Of a DNA stretch of 64,000 nucleotides, positions 40,093-54,399 are shown piece by piece; within the stretch, counting starts at the first letter, position 1, and every line of letters begins with the position of its first letter. Under the pieces are notes generated by a model. It ran no database searches. It had not been told where the DNA came from and worked only from the letters and a program-made list of their open reading frames with translations. Location of the stretch: NCBI GenBank assembly GCA_032358165.1, contig JAALGY010000043.1, forward strand, positions 1,488,001 to 1,552,000, in the 5' to 3' direction. The stretch comes from Diplosphaera chodatii (taxonomy: Eukaryota > Chlorophyta > Trebouxiophyceae > Prasiolales > Stichococcaceae). The position numbers and the translations under genes are program-made.

Positions 40093-42804
40093 TCAGTCCT
40101 GCAGCACCTCCACCACACGATCCAGCGCGTAAATGAGCCGCTGCACCGTCAGCATTGCATCAATGTCCTCGTTGGCGGCCCCAAAACTCTGGACGCTTCT
40201 GCCGTGCGCCTGTTGCCCTGCTGCGCCAGCGACTTCGGCGCTGGCAACAGCGCCGACGTCATTCAGTGACGCGATGCTGCTAACTACTGGACCTGCACTT
40301 GCAGCTGGGCTGGCGGCTGGCGGCAGAGGCGCAGCGGCTGCGGCACCCTCCAGCAGGGTGAGGCACCGCACCGAGTGCTCGCGCAGCGGCTGCACGATGC
40401 GTGCTGCCAGGCTGCCGCCCGCCAGGGCATTCAGGCCCTGCAGTGTGAGATGCCAGTAAGGTTGTGACGGTGCGACTGCGTTCTAGCGTGCTTCCTGGGA
40501 GTGTCCATGGCAACTAAAAGTGCTTCACTACTACACAGAGTGATCTACAGCATCTAAGGCCTTACAAAGCTCGCAGCCGACACCTGCCGCAACTCGTCTT
40601 CAGGCGACGCCTTCAGTAGCAGGAAGACGAGGACGTTTGCAACTGCCCCTGCCGACTCGGCAGCCTCCAAGAGACTATGTAGCGTTGTGAGAGTGATGTC
40701 ACTGCCGGGCAGTGGCAGCTGGGTCTCATAGCCCTGTGCGATCGTACGGTGTGTATCAGGGTGCGTGTGTCCTACATGCATTTCGCCAGCATGATGAAGC
40801 TGTTCTACATAGCGTTGACAACAGAAATGGACAGCATGACATCATACGTACTGGTAGCAGCTGCAGCACAGCGGCAAGTGCTGCCTCATCTGGTGGCCAG
40901 CAAGCTGCAAAGTGCCGCTTCACACTGTGCAGCAGCAGAGCCGCCACTGAGGGCACCGGACAGCCCAGCAGCGGCAGCAGTGCCGCCAGTTGAACGTCTG
41001 AAGTAGACAGCCACATGTCAGCTGGCTTCAAGTTGCTACGTTGCAAGTAAACAGACCAACTGTTCTGGAAGTGCTCGTGCATTTACGCACGCACATGGCG
41101 CCAACAGCAGCAGCTCAGGGCATGCAGCCTTACCTGGCTGCAGAGCCATGATGATATCTTCTAGGGCATGGAATCCAGCATTGCGAATGCCTGCTGCTGG
41201 GTGCCCCGCCATGGTCTGCGCCGTCAGGCCATGTGATCATCATAGAATTGTGCATGCCAGTGTGCAGATGTAGCCTGAGGCACTGCTCTGCAGTTTGCAC
41301 TCTTGACGAGCAAGGATGCCTTCTTACTTGCACCAGCAGCTGCGCAACGTGAAGCACTTGCCCCAGGAGCTGCTGACCGGCCAGCTGCCCGCAGGCGTGG
41401 GTGGCTGCCGCTGTGCCGGACAGCAGCGCCAGTGCGACCATGCCACAAGCCTCGCTCTGCCGCTCTGCCGCAGCATCAAGCAGGATCTGTGCGATGAGAT
41501 ACAAGAAACCATCACGACCACTGAACGAAGACGCCGAGTCCACCTCCAGTGACTTGCGGGCAGCTGGCAGCGACCTGCCACGCAAACCCATCAGTACCTG
41601 GGCGCCCTGCAGTGCGGCTGCCATCCGCTCATCAGCACTGATGGGGCTGCTGACCCCTTGCCCCTCTGGCAGGCACAGCACAGCAAACAGCGCAAGGCTG
41701 CAGCCGACAGCCAAGCCATCCGCTGTCGAGCTGCTTGCGGCTTGTGGTGCAGGCAGTAGCTGCTGGATCGCTGCAATGTCGCCGCCACCCGCCTCCGGCA
41801 GATCCTTCAGCAGGCCTGTGGCGATGTCTAGCAGCTGCGAAGGCTGCAGGATGTCTGCCAGCGTCAGTGGTGCTGCGGCTGAGGCAATTGGTCCTGTGTC
41901 GCGGCTCGCTTGCGATGTGGACAGCAGCAGGCACTGCCCCACCATGGTCATCCGAAATGCAGTTGTGCTCTGTTGCACTGCTGCAGCCTCTGAGGCATCT
42001 GAAAGAGCGCTGGCGACAGTGCCCATGTCGTGCACAAACCTCTGCAGATCTGCGGCAAGGCTGGGCTGCTCTGCAGTTGGGGTGTGGTCCGCCAAGTGCC
42101 TGCTGCCACCGTCTGAGCTGCGGTGGCCTGGATGTGCGAGCATGGCGGTAATTGCCGACTGGACCTCGCCGATGACCAGCCCCAGCGCTTCGCTCACAAA
42201 CCGCAGCCGCTGCCGGTGATGCCCTTTCACAACGTCTGGCAGCGCTCGAAGGCATGCACTGTCTGCTGCCTCCCAAGCCCTTGTCGGCAGCCTGCGCAGA
42301 TCCGCACAGGCGTCCTGTGAGCGCAGCTGCTGCCTCAAGCATGCATTGTCTCAGCAGCGTGCTTGCATGGCACCTTGGGGTTTGAGTCGAATTTGAGTTG
42401 AAACAAGCAACAGCATGCACACACCCAACCTGGCGGCCCAAGCATGCGAGCAGCAGGATGCCCGCCTCACGCGGAGCGCAGCAGGCATAGCGACCAATCA
42501 GCAACGTGACCAACCGGCGGCATGCATCGCTGAGACTGGCCAGCAATGCAACGTCGTCGAAGCTCTGCGTCATGATGTCGCACAGTACGGCGTCCCTGCT
42601 TCCAGCCTGCTGCGCAGCATTAGCGCGACCCTGCGGCAGCAGGCTGTCGTGCAGGTGTTGCAGCAGATTCCCTGCTGCATCAGCATCACTTGCAGCTCGA
42701 CACTCCTCCACCCTCTGAGACACTGCGTCAACGTGTTGCTCCGTATCGTTGCCCTGGTGCGCAGCGCTGACTGCAACGTCTACAAGGTGCTGAAAGGATG
42801 TCAT
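40093..42804 (-). CDS. Helical-repeat protein, probably ALF4/glomulin family
   Basis: Six exons (42804-42430, 42329-41328, 41215-41134, 40997-40852, 40733-40584, 40437-40093) give 699 aa. The sequence is almost wholly helical, Leu/Ala-rich and HEAT-like. Segments such as CRRLVTLLIGRYACCAPREA, IRNAGFHALEDIIMAL, CPVPSVAALLLHSVKRH and LLEAAESAGAVANVLVFLLL resemble ALF4 (aberrant lateral root formation 4), the plant counterpart of glomulin. Those proteins bind RBX1 and restrain cullin-RING ubiquitin ligases. The assignment rests on overall pattern and residue spacing, not a catalytic motif, so another HEAT-repeat family remains possible. The second exon is a single 1002-nt block, unusual among the short exons of this window. 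Divergent with the MTP18 gene. Confidence 0.6.
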
Positions 42805-43294
42805 CGTGGATCCAAGCCGAGCGTCACATGAGCATCACTGTGCCGCAGGAGATGCGCAAACTGGAACAATTGAAGCAATTAGCCAAATGCCCCAGAGGCC
42901 GCTCGTTTCTTGGACAGTCACGTGAGTGGCGTTGTCGTGACCGACGGCCACAAGCAGACTCACAAGAGGCCAAACACAGCTTGCAGAGTCCCAACGTTTG
43001 TGCCTGTGCCAGGCTGCTATTACTGCAGTGGCTGGGTGAAGTGCAGAGTAGCCAGCGACGTCCGGCTTTGACCAGATCGCTGTCGAAGACCTGGCTCTAA
43101 TTCTGAGCACCATGCATACGCCAAACTTCTGCCTACACAGCCATAGGTGAGCACGGTTTCAGGCCGTGTGCTGCTAGTCTGATATGGTCGTCACTTGTGT
43201 TGCCGAAGACCTATGGTGCAACTGCGCATGCATGCTTGCTTAGAACAACAAGCTGGGTCGACCGCTGTGTCGTCAGCCTCCGTACTTCTGCAGG
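42805..43294. promoter_or_regulatory. Divergent intergenic region, ALF4-like / MTP18-like
   Basis: 490 bp between two start codons on opposite strands. No TATA element or coding sequence recognised. Confidence 0.4.
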
Positions 43295-45232
43295 ATGCTA
43301 CCGCCGTCACTTCTGGGCAAGCGTGCTCCAAGCGGCGAGCGGTCCTCGCAACACAGTGTGCGCTGCCAGTCGCAGCGCAGCGATGGTGGCCCCGGGCCAC
43401 AGAGTGCCAAGGCAGCCAGGGAGGCATGCGAGGAGGCGTTCCCCTCAGAGAGGCTGGATCTGACGCCCGAGGACGGCCTCTTTCCTAGGTGCGCTCGACA
43501 GCGCGGACATATCAGTGTGTATTGCCATGGCGCTTCCGAGCGTGGCTGGTTCGTCACCACGAAGGTAGCACCCATGTCAAGCTGCTCAGATGATCTGCGG
43601 AGGGCAGCATGTACATTTGGCCGGCATCACCGTCGTGGTGCCTTCAACCCTGCAGGCGGCAACCCGGCAATTTTCCAGCTGCTGCCGTGAAGCCCTCGCT
43701 GGTGGGGCGGCTGCGGAATGCAGTGTCGAGCCTCACCAGCGGTGCGGCGTCGAGTGTCACGGCTGATGTGTCGCCAGCCGAGGCGCCGATAGCAGCGCCT
43801 GTCACCCCAGCGGTCACCGGAGAAACGGCGGAATACGACCCGCTGCGTGATGGTCCTCTTCGGTACCTGGGCTATGCAAATGAGGTGTGCAATGTGAAGT
43901 GTCAAGCTGACATGGTGCTGATGTAACGCTTGCACTGTTGCACGGAGGTTCAGCGCCCCATCATTCATACATCACTGTGGCTCGTGAAATACTTTGGTGG
44001 GCGAGGACCAGAGTCGTCAATGTGCATGCAGTGTGGCGAGGCATTTGCGGCGTGGCTGCCGGGATGGGGCGTGCCCTTCTCCTACGCCGTGGCCATCTCC
44101 TACGTCCTGACCGACACCTACGACAAGTGGGCCCGCGCACGCAAGCAGGCCCGGCAGGAGCTGGACTCCATCGACCTGGACCCAGCCGTCGCCGAGGGCA
44201 GGTGAGAACACAGCGTCATGAAGGCACTCAGACAGCCGCATGAACCATGCAAGAAAGGAGGCCCTTTGCCCAATATGGCCCAGAACTTGCCACCGCACCT
44301 GATCGTATCACATATTGGAGATCACATCAAGTGTGCCGACCAGCAGCTGCGCATGGGGATACACAAGTTGGAGTTTGTGCTTCTCCATGTTTAACCTCTG
44401 CAATCCGCAGGCTTGTGAACCTGCTGGCAGCGGAGCGGGCGATGGATACCGTGGTCTGGCAGATGCTGGCGTCTGTGGCGATCCCGGGCTACACCATCCA
44501 CACCATCGTGGCCATCGCGCACTCGCTGCTGGCACAGGTGCTGCTGCTGCTCTGCCGTACATACATCGCTATTTCTTCACATGTCACATGACTGCTACTG
44601 CATGGGGCCCACCGTATGTATCCAGCAACGATGGCCCTGTGCAAATCACCGTGCGCCACAGCGGTCCTATATGCTGTAGGTGGAGGGCACAGAGCAGCTA
44701 CAGTCAACTTTCACCTCGGCAGCGCCTGGCCTGGGGATGACAGCTGATGTCCTCACGCAGCTGTTTGACAAGTCGTTGCCGACCATGATCGGTAGGCGGA
44801 TGCTGTCATCCAGGCCTGCTGTCAGTGTTTGGCCATCTGCACTTGCACAACTGCTGTGTGCCGGTGCAGAACTGCGGCCGCAGGCCACACCTCTTTCTGC
44901 CAGATAGGCTCTGACTCGAAATGCTCTTACGCACTGCTTCTGCTGCAGGCCTGGGGGCTATCCCTTTCATTGTGCACCCCATTGATGAAAGCGTGCACGC
45001 GGTCATGAACGTCAGCTTGCGGCCCGCAATCAAGAAGTTCCTCTGCGGTCCAGGTGCTGCCAGTGCCCTAGTAGGGGCATCTGTACATGAACAAGCCCCA
45101 ACACGTCGCCAAGCGACATGCACATGCCTGGTATCAAGTGGAGCCATCATCTGTGCAAGTGCAGGTCAGGGTGGCCTTGCGGGCCTTGCGCTTTGTGAGG
45201 ACTGCAAGGAGGAGTGTGCTATTGACGAGTGA
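43295..45232 (+). CDS. MTP18-like mitochondrial fission process protein
   Basis: Exons 43295-43488, 43656-43884, 44032-44201, 44411-44537, 44680-44791 and 44949-45232 give about 371 aa. The core DGPLRYLGYANE-CGEAFAAWLP, then SYAVAISYVLTDTYDKW, DTVVWQMLASVAIPGYTIH and LGAIPFIVHPIDESV, matches MTFP1/MTP18, an inner-membrane protein that affects mitochondrial fission. Four hydrophobic segments are visible. Compared with the roughly 166-residue animal protein there is an N-terminal extension of about 120 residues, partly Ser/Ala-rich, probably including the import signal. The first exon (43295-43488) is chosen by phase and open frame only. After LRPAIKKFLC conservation stops; the listed stop at 45232 is a read-through choice and a further 3' intron is possible. 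Confidence 0.7.
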
Positions 45233-45481
45233 GGAATGTCTGCAACGCGGCCTCGAAGTGAGGATAGTGATGGGGTAAGGATCTGCCTCACTGCGAGACA
45301 CAGAAGCACGGGAGCTGGGTGAGACAATGGGGTTGCTTGGGGGCTTGCATGGGTTCATGGTCATTGTTTGACTTCGTGAGTAACATCGGAACTGTTGTTC
45401 TATATGGTATATATAGTGGCGTGCATTGCTCACAGATAACCCAGTGTGTGCACGTGCGATATCGGATTGCGACACCTTGGT

Positions 45482-45486
45482 TGTAA
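45482..45486 (+). terminator. Candidate TGTAA polyadenylation signal, MTP18-like gene
   Basis: Plus-strand TGTAA about 250 nt after the proposed stop; the motif and position fit a green-algal 3' UTR. Tentative. Confidence 0.4.
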
Positions 45487-45543
45487 CACTCAAGACATGC
45501 TTGCAGATGCCCGGTCCATGCCATCGCTCATCTCACCGCACCC

Positions 45544-45548
45544 TTACA
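45544..45548 (-). terminator. Candidate TGTAA polyadenylation signal, CSN1
   Basis: Minus-strand TGTAA about 125 nt after the CSN1 stop codon. It faces the signal at 45482, leaving the two transcript ends about 60 bp apart. Confidence 0.4.
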
Positions 45549-45672
45549 ACAGTACGTGCAGACACACTTGCTTCTACCCACATACTACTATACAATGACA
45601 AGTAAGACTTCCAGCAGGAAGGCCCATGCACCCGCCTGACGGTGGACGGATTCAGGGCAACACTCTGCAGCT

Positions 45673-48577
45673 CTACATGGCAGGCAGGGCAGGAGCACGG
45701 GGTCCTCGGCTGCCGGGTGGCTTCTGAGTCAAGTCATGCCGCTGCAGATTGGCTCGTAGGAGGATGCTTTTCGTGTTGCGCAAGTAGTCCTCACCTGCAA
45801 TCAGCAATGATGGGCATGAGGAGTGCATTCTGCAGTGGTTGTCATGCGGGTGCAGGATGCCATGCTTTTGTTGCGCAAGCTTGCATATTTTTCGATCAAA
45901 CCAGGCGCAGCTGCGTGTATCAAGGCAATCGTCACCTGCTTTCAGCGCAAAATGGAACGTAGCAGTGCGCGTGTCAGCATGACGAGCATACAGGACGCCG
46001 TTGTGCGCGTCGATGCGTGCTGTGACTCGGTCTGTCACAATGAGCGACTCCAGCTCCTTCTGCAGCTCCCTGTGGCACGAATGCAGCCAGATCGACTAGT
46101 TGCATGCTGCAAGCGCTGGAATGTCATGGTTGTCAAAGTAAGGGAATGTTCATAGCATAGTGTTCAGCGGGCAATGGTGATAAGAGGGGAACGTGAAATG
46201 AGGACCAATGTGTCACTGCACACCCGACGGTGGTGGCGAAAGCTGTGGCCATAGTCGTCAGGTTGACCGATGTGAAGGGGGTGACATACTGGATCAGCGC
46301 CTTGCTGCGAATGGCACTGTAGAGCGGTTCCACATGAGCCTGCAGCCATGGCATGCCTGACGTCAGCACTGCAGCTTTGGCCAGCGGAACCCATGCGGCG
46401 ATATGCGAAGCAGCCAGCTGGCGGGCTGAGGATTTGTGCAAGGATGATGACGTGTGACTGACCGCAAGGTGCATGTCCAGCGCCAGCTGTGGTCTGAGAG
46501 CCTCCAGCTGCTGCAGACATGTTGCATAGCTGGAGCCGTAGAAGGCATGCACCATCTCTCGCACCTGCAGGTGACGTATTTTCCCATCGTATCAACACTG
46601 CAGCACCTGGCTGTCAGCTGACCACAGCAAGTGACATTATCCACGAGGCAAGTACACATCCATTGACTCTAGGCTTGCCGAAGCCCACAGCAAGTGTCCT
46701 TATAAAAGGCACAGTCCACAGATGGTGTGTCACCACAATTCTGCAGGCTGTCATCGGGCTGCTGAGTGTACCTCGGGCATGAGCTCCAGGAACTCCCTGA
46801 ACGCGATGTTGTCGATGATGCGTGTCTTCATCTCTGGCCGTGAGAAGCTGGCTAATGAGCAGAGTGCGCCGTATGTTGCCACATCTTGCGGCGCCAATAC
46901 CTCGTTGAATGTGGCCCCCAGCTCTGCGTCTACCTGCATGGCAATTCGGGAGCTGGACAACGTGAGCACCATGTCTTCATGTTGCCGAAGGCACTTTCAA
47001 CCAGCCAGCACTTGCTGATCCCCATGAGGCTTGACACATGACAGTGTTGCTGCCCAGGCAACCGTGGGAAGTTGCAGCTTCAATGCGCACGATTGGCTGC
47101 AGCGTGAGCGTGACTCAGCAAACCAGCAGTGCACCTCTGTGAACTTCATGGCAGCCAGCTTGTACTTCTTCGTTTTCAGGAAGTAAAGCGCTGAAGCTGC
47201 CTTGAGTTTTGCTGCAGCAATCTTGTCGTCCTGCACAATCAGGCACCCATGGCATTCTCCAAAGGTAGACTTGTGCTGCACCAACTGCGTATTTTATGCA
47301 ACCAAAACACCATCCATGCGCAGCAGCAGGAGTTTACATCTTTTGAACACACAGTAGATGCTTCCAAAAGCTAGGTCACACCTCGACGCCAGGGGTCTGC
47401 TCTGCCTTCTGTATGTAGTTGTTGACATGCACATGGTTGCCAAGCTCAAACCCGGTCTTGATGACCGCCAGGCACATCGCGATGATCTGCTTGCTGGTGG
47501 CGCAGTAGTCCCGCATCCTGATGTAGCTCTTGAATGCATTCTGCAGGCACACCGCGTCTGAGGTTAGCATCTCCTTGACATGGCTGCACGGCTGGGGCCG
47601 ACGATCCAGGCGTGAGTAGACCTGTTATTATGCAATTCCATTCAGCAGGTGCATGCAATGACAGACGCCAATGCCCCGTGCAAGGTTGATGTTCACACGG
47701 ACTATCAGTGCGATCAGGGACAACTCAGTTGGCCCCTGCCTGCAGGTCTCCAGCAGCGTAGAAGAAGTCCCCCAGGTCGTTGTGCCCCATGCGAATGGAT
47801 TCCTTCACCAGGTTGGCCTTGTAGGTGGTCAGATCACCCTCCAGCCGCTCCTGTTACACGCCACACTCGACATTGGACGCTTTAGGTGACACTGTGGCAC
47901 ACAGCAGCTGCCCCACTTCAATTTGATTTGGCGTCTGCACAGCGGACCTGGGTGCTGGCAATGCGAGCTTCGTTGGCGTCCTGCCACTGCCTGCGCAAGC
48001 AGACGCTGGCTGTGTGAGCATACTGCAGTGTTTGACCATTCAGGCCAGAGCCACGTGTCTTGGCACAGACTACGGCCCGAAGACTGATGACGTCAGTCGC
48101 TGGTGCACAAAGTGCTTTCTTGCCTGTCTGGCGGCCCAAGCCGACCGCCACTCCGCTCCATCAGCTCATTGTATCGCGTCACATTGCCAGCCTGCAGTCC
48201 CGACGCTGCGTGTCATGTGGCATCATGCATTCGCCTCCCCCGCAGAGTGCTGGTCTTGGAACCCTACTTCACGATGATACGATACGATCGTCTCTGCAGG
48301 CGGCGCACGTTTCTGACTTCCTCGTGTGCCAAGCGCAGCGCTTCCAGCTGCACGCTGGCGTCTTTGCTGACTCCGGCAATGAACATCAGGCGATCCACCT
48401 TTGCGTGTCCGCTGTAGTATGCTGCGTATCCCTGCGCGTGCAGTGGCGATCTCAGCCATGGTCAGGAAGTCATAGTGATGGCATGTGCGGCAGCAGCACG
48501 TCGTCGCATGGGCAACGCACCTCAACGTCAAAGCTGGGCTCCGCATTGCCGTCGTTCCCAGACCTTTCGGGCTGCAT
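45673..48577 (-). CDS. CSN1: COP9 signalosome complex subunit 1
   Basis: Twelve exons (48577-48521, 48431-48309, 48191-48124, 47990-47948, 47850-47740, 47540-47382, 47230-47135, 46933-46772, 46564-46463, 46339-46224, 46069-45936, 45794-45673) give 430 aa, close to Arabidopsis FUS6/CSN1 (441). CSN1 is a PCI-domain scaffold of the COP9 signalosome, which removes NEDD8 from cullins. Matching stretches include YAAYYSGHAKVDRLMFIAG, NLVKESIRMGHNDLGDFFYA, AFKSYIRMRDYCATSKQII, KKYKLAAMKF, VLAPQDVATYGALCSLASF and RIIDNIAFREFLELMPE in the helical repeats. The PCI part has IRSKALIQYVTPF and VTARIDAHNGVLYARHAD. Two introns have GC donors (GACAG|GCAAGA after 48124 and CTGCAG|GCAGGG after 47740); both are needed to keep the conserved frame. 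Divergent with the F-box gene. Confidence 0.95.
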
Positions 48578-49114
48578 GGTACAGTTCGTTTGCTCAGTTG
48601 TTCATGTGAGGCATGCACAGTCGGGTTGCACCTCTTCGAGCTGTTGGAAAGTTTGATCAGGATGTCATCGAGGCATTGTCCAATGTAAAGTTGACCAAAG
48701 GCCCAGGAGCATGCGAAACGATGTGTGCTGTGGATTTACGATAGACTGCATGCGCTGTATGTCACGAGCTGGGGTGCGCACGGCATGCACCGCATACCCA
48801 GTACATCTACCTAGGTAAATGTGACCAAGGGGTATAAATGGTATAAACCCTTTATACCCCTTGAATGTGACCACTTGATGATCCATGACGCAGCATTCCT
48901 GCGCGACGCAAACTGCCACCGAAACGTATTGTTAGCTGCGTACTCAGTCGACACTTGCCAACCAGTGAACTCAGCGATTGCCTCCGCGGACAGTACCCAG
49001 ACAGCCACGCAGCAAGTCTGTACGTTACACCAGATACGGCACAGTGTTGTGCCGGAGGCACTCGGTCAGCAGGTTGTGTTTTGCGCGTTGATCAGGGTTG
49101 TGCAGGCGACAGGC
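48578..49114. promoter_or_regulatory. Divergent promoter region, CSN1 / F-box LRR gene
   Basis: 537 bp between the two ATGs, centred on the palindrome at 48826-48863. The plus frame is open from 48821 into the F-box gene, so a longer N-terminus is formally possible but has no better ATG. Confidence 0.5.
48826..48863. promoter_or_regulatory. TATA-containing palindrome, candidate bidirectional promoter core
   Basis: CAAGGGGTATAAA (48826-48838) and its perfect reverse complement TTTATACCCCTTG (48851-48863) flank a 12-nt centre that itself contains TATAAA. A TATAAA-type box therefore exists on both strands, roughly 250-290 bp from each of the two divergent start codons. A 10-bp direct repeat AATGTGACCA borders it (about 48818-48827 and 48864-48873). 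Confidence 0.6.
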
Positions 49115-51303
49115 ATGGACGCTGCCATGCGGCCAGGCCGCGCATCACTGCAGGAGCCCGCCTCGGAGCGCATGGCCATCCTGCAGTCCCGCAGCAGCGA
49201 GCACAACAGCAACGTATACAAGATGTGCCTGGACGACAAGTTGGGCTCGGCGCCAGCCCCGGTGGCGGCACCGCAGGTGGCGCTGCTGCGGCAGCCGAGC
49301 GGCAACCTCAGCGACGGCGGCGTCTACATGTGTGATGACACGACGCACGCGGCTGCTGCCACGGTCGAGGTGGCGTTCTCCGGCGGCGAGTGGCACGTCA
49401 GCGACCCAGACGCAACAGAGGACGATGACGAAGCAGTGGCCGCGGCGGATGCGGACGGGACTGCCATGACCAAGGCCAGCTTTGCCAACTGGGCAGAGCT
49501 GCCTGACGGCATCCTGCGTGAGGTGCGTGGGGCGCCACTTCTTGCCCGTCTGCATTGCAGGACGAGGACGGTCTGTCACGATGCATGCAGCTCGTCACGA
49601 AGTGCACCCAGCAACTCAGCACTCCAGCAAAGCGGGGTGGCGTAATCGCACAGGTGACGAGGCACATGGCGCCGTCATACCTGCGGGTGATGCGGCTGGT
49701 GTGCCGGTCGTGGGCGGAGTTTGGCGGGCGCCACCTGTCGTCGCTGAAGCCCGAGCGCCTGGACGGCCCGCGCCTCGCTCAGCGCTTCCCGCACCTCCGC
49801 TCCCTGGACCTCAGCCACTGCCAGCGCATGATTGTGCACCCCAAGGTCCGACCGCCGCGCCCACCGCCCGCGTCTTTGCCTCCCGCCTGCACATCGTCCA
49901 TCTGCGGGGCTGCATCGCTGTACACAGCACACATTCTGTGGGCGTCCAGCAGGGGTACTGACATCGTGCTGGCTGTGCGACAACAGCAGAACGAGCTGCG
50001 GCTGCAGTCGTCGCTGACGGACGCGAGCCTGGCGTGGCTGGCGCCCCTGAAGCACCTGCGCGCCCTGAGCCTGCGGTCGTGCGTCATGGTGGAGGGCGGC
50101 GGCCTGCGCCACATCACCGCCCTGTCCCTGCTCCGCTCCCTGGACCTCACTGGCTGCGTGCGCCTCACCAACAAAGGTGCCTTTCCGTCACCCACTCAGG
50201 CAAACGGCAAACCGCCGCTGCCTCTTGCTGCATGCGGATGTCCAGGGTCAACAGAGGACTGATTGGCAGCTCACATGTGGCATGCAACAGCAGGGCTGGG
50301 ACCTGTAGAGTGTCTGATTGTGGACCGCCGTCAGCTGTGCTATGTTGGCAAGGAGTGATGCTCAGGCGTGTGGAGTGTGGCAGGTGCTGACTGCTGCCTC
50401 AGGTGGTAGTTCTCCTGTTGTGCAGGCCTGGAGCACGTGGTGGCACTGACGGCGCTCACGTCCCTGAATCTGCGGGAGTGCCGGCTGATCACAAACGATG
50501 GCCTGCGGCGGCTGGAGCCCCTGGTGCAGCTGAAGACGTTCTCCATGTCGAACTGCACCAGCGTCACGGACAAGGGCCTGCAGTCGCTGGCCAAGCTCAC
50601 AGGTGTGGAGCCTCCTCCTCGGTGCAGCATAATGAGGACTTACTGCCTTGCCACTAGCTGCTGGATGCAGCTTGCTAGCATGCGCCTGCTGGCCTTGCAG
50701 GCTGTCCTCTTTATAATGCTGGCTCAGAGATGTGCATCCACGGCCGACCCTCTCAACACTACTGCTCAGGATGTCACACGCTTCTCTGGACCTCCCGCTG
50801 TTGTGCCGTTTGCAGGCTTGGAGCACATCAGCATCAGCCGCTGCAACTATGTGTCGAACATCGGCTTCTCGCTGCTGCTGCTGTCGCCGCTGCCGCACCT
50901 CAAGCGCATCGTGGTGCGCAAGTGCCCTGGCGTCACCGAGGACGGCCTGCGCGAGATCGCGGCCAAGAAGGTACAGCTGCCCCGCATGCAAGCAAGCTGC
51001 CGAGAGAACAGGTGGCTGGCTGCAGCCTGAACAGCCTGAACGATGCCCTGCACATGTAGCTGTCCAGAAGCAGTTGCATGTCTGTGCAGCACAGCCTACG
51101 AAAAATGCTCTGAACGTTCATGCGTTCACGCACAACAGGCAGCGGCGCACGGCTGCAAACTGGAGCTGCCTACACCGCGGCCAGAGCCTCGGCGAACTGC
51201 GCCCGCCCCCTTCCTTGACGCCTGGCTGAACCAGGTGCATGATTCCGTAATGAGCGCTGAAGAGATTCTTTCAGCCACACTCCCTGGGCTCAGGCAGCCA
51301 TAA
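49115..51303 (+). CDS. F-box / leucine-rich-repeat protein
   Basis: Exons 49115-49522, 49654-49845, 49987-50176, 50426-50602, 50816-50970 and 51139-51303 give about 428 aa. An acidic Ala/Asp-rich N-terminal region precedes an F-box-like segment (WAELPDGILREV, then SYLRVMRLVCRSWAEFG) that would bind SKP1. Cys-type LRRs follow: LRSLDLSHCQRM, LRALSLRSCVMVEGGGL, LTSLNLRECRLITNDGL, LKTFSMSNCTSVTDKGL and LKRIVVRKCPGVTEDGL. This is the layout of FBXL substrate receptors of SCF ubiquitin ligases. The acceptor of exon 3 is ambiguous (49987 or 49990), and the last exon is a read-through choice. The target is unknown. Confidence 0.82.
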
Positions 51304-52166
51304 TCTGCTTGCAACTGCTGGCGGGCTGCAACCACCTGGAGTGACAACACTCTTTTCAGCACTGCAGGGTGCGCACCAGCAGGCGAACAATGCACACCCT
51401 GCCGGCAACATCCACGCAGGCACGGGGCACGGTGCTTTTGGCGGATACCATCATTAGGCCTACCGTACATGCGACATAGGTTGATGACCATCCCTAGCTT
51501 GGGTCATCTGCCGGCATGCACCAACAGCATGCGCAAGTGAACAAGGCTGCCAGTTGTCGGGAGCTGGTTGGCAGAGCGTGGCAAGTTGAAGTTGGTGTGC
51601 ACATCAGCAAACGATGATGGGTGCTGCCCCAGGGTTGACATTGGGGTCGGTCATTGCTGAGTGAGTTTGAGAATCCTACTGAAGGAAGGTATAAGAAGGT
51701 GTGCTATGCCTTTCTTGTGTGGCAGCAGTTGACAAGTTGCAGTCTACAGAGGTTCTGAACAATCGGCAGTCTGAGGAGTTTCTGTTGGACAGTGTCTGAT
51801 CTGATACGATGTAACATCAGCTACTGCGCCTTTCATCTTTGCTGATTGCCAGCTGCCCCCTCCTTTCTTCGCTGATTGTCAGCTTCCAAAATCACAGCAA
51901 ACAATGAAACCAGGCTAGACAGCCCAACGTTTGAAGACACAACCCGTCCTACATACAGTATGAATAAGTCGAAATGGGCGCCCAGGCCACAGCAACGGCC
52001 TGCCCTGTCGTTAAGGTAATGTCCAACTTCTTGCTGACAGTGGGAATCTCCCCGCCGCGCAATAGCAGAGCTGTCTGCTGACAGGCTGCGGCAGGTACTT
52101 CATGTGCTGCTACATCTGTGCTCCACACATCAGCAACGAGACAACCTTGCTGCTATACGAAGCATG
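51304..52166. other. Convergent intergenic region
   Basis: 863 bp between the stop codons of the F-box/LRR gene and the cytidylyltransferase gene. A plus-strand TGTAA at about 51810 could end the F-box transcript. It is more AT-rich than its surroundings, with pyrimidine-rich patches at 51830-51880. No gene. Confidence 0.5.

Positions 52167-54399
<2,233 letters not shown>

Larger units (their letters stand above)
45233..45672. other. Convergent intergenic region, MTP18-like / CSN1
   Basis: This contains the facing 3' ends. TGTAA occurs on the plus strand at 45482-45486 and on the minus strand at 45544-45548. An AT-rich TATATGGTATATATA stretch lies near 45401-45415. A read-through exon of the MTP18 gene after 45508 was considered but is not supported. 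Confidence 0.45.

Noticed and set aside
45508..45720. Possible extra 3' exons of the MTP18-like gene overlapping the CSN1 end
   Set aside because: They would run into CSN1 coding sequence and lie beyond a TGTAA signal at 45482; no conservation to support them.
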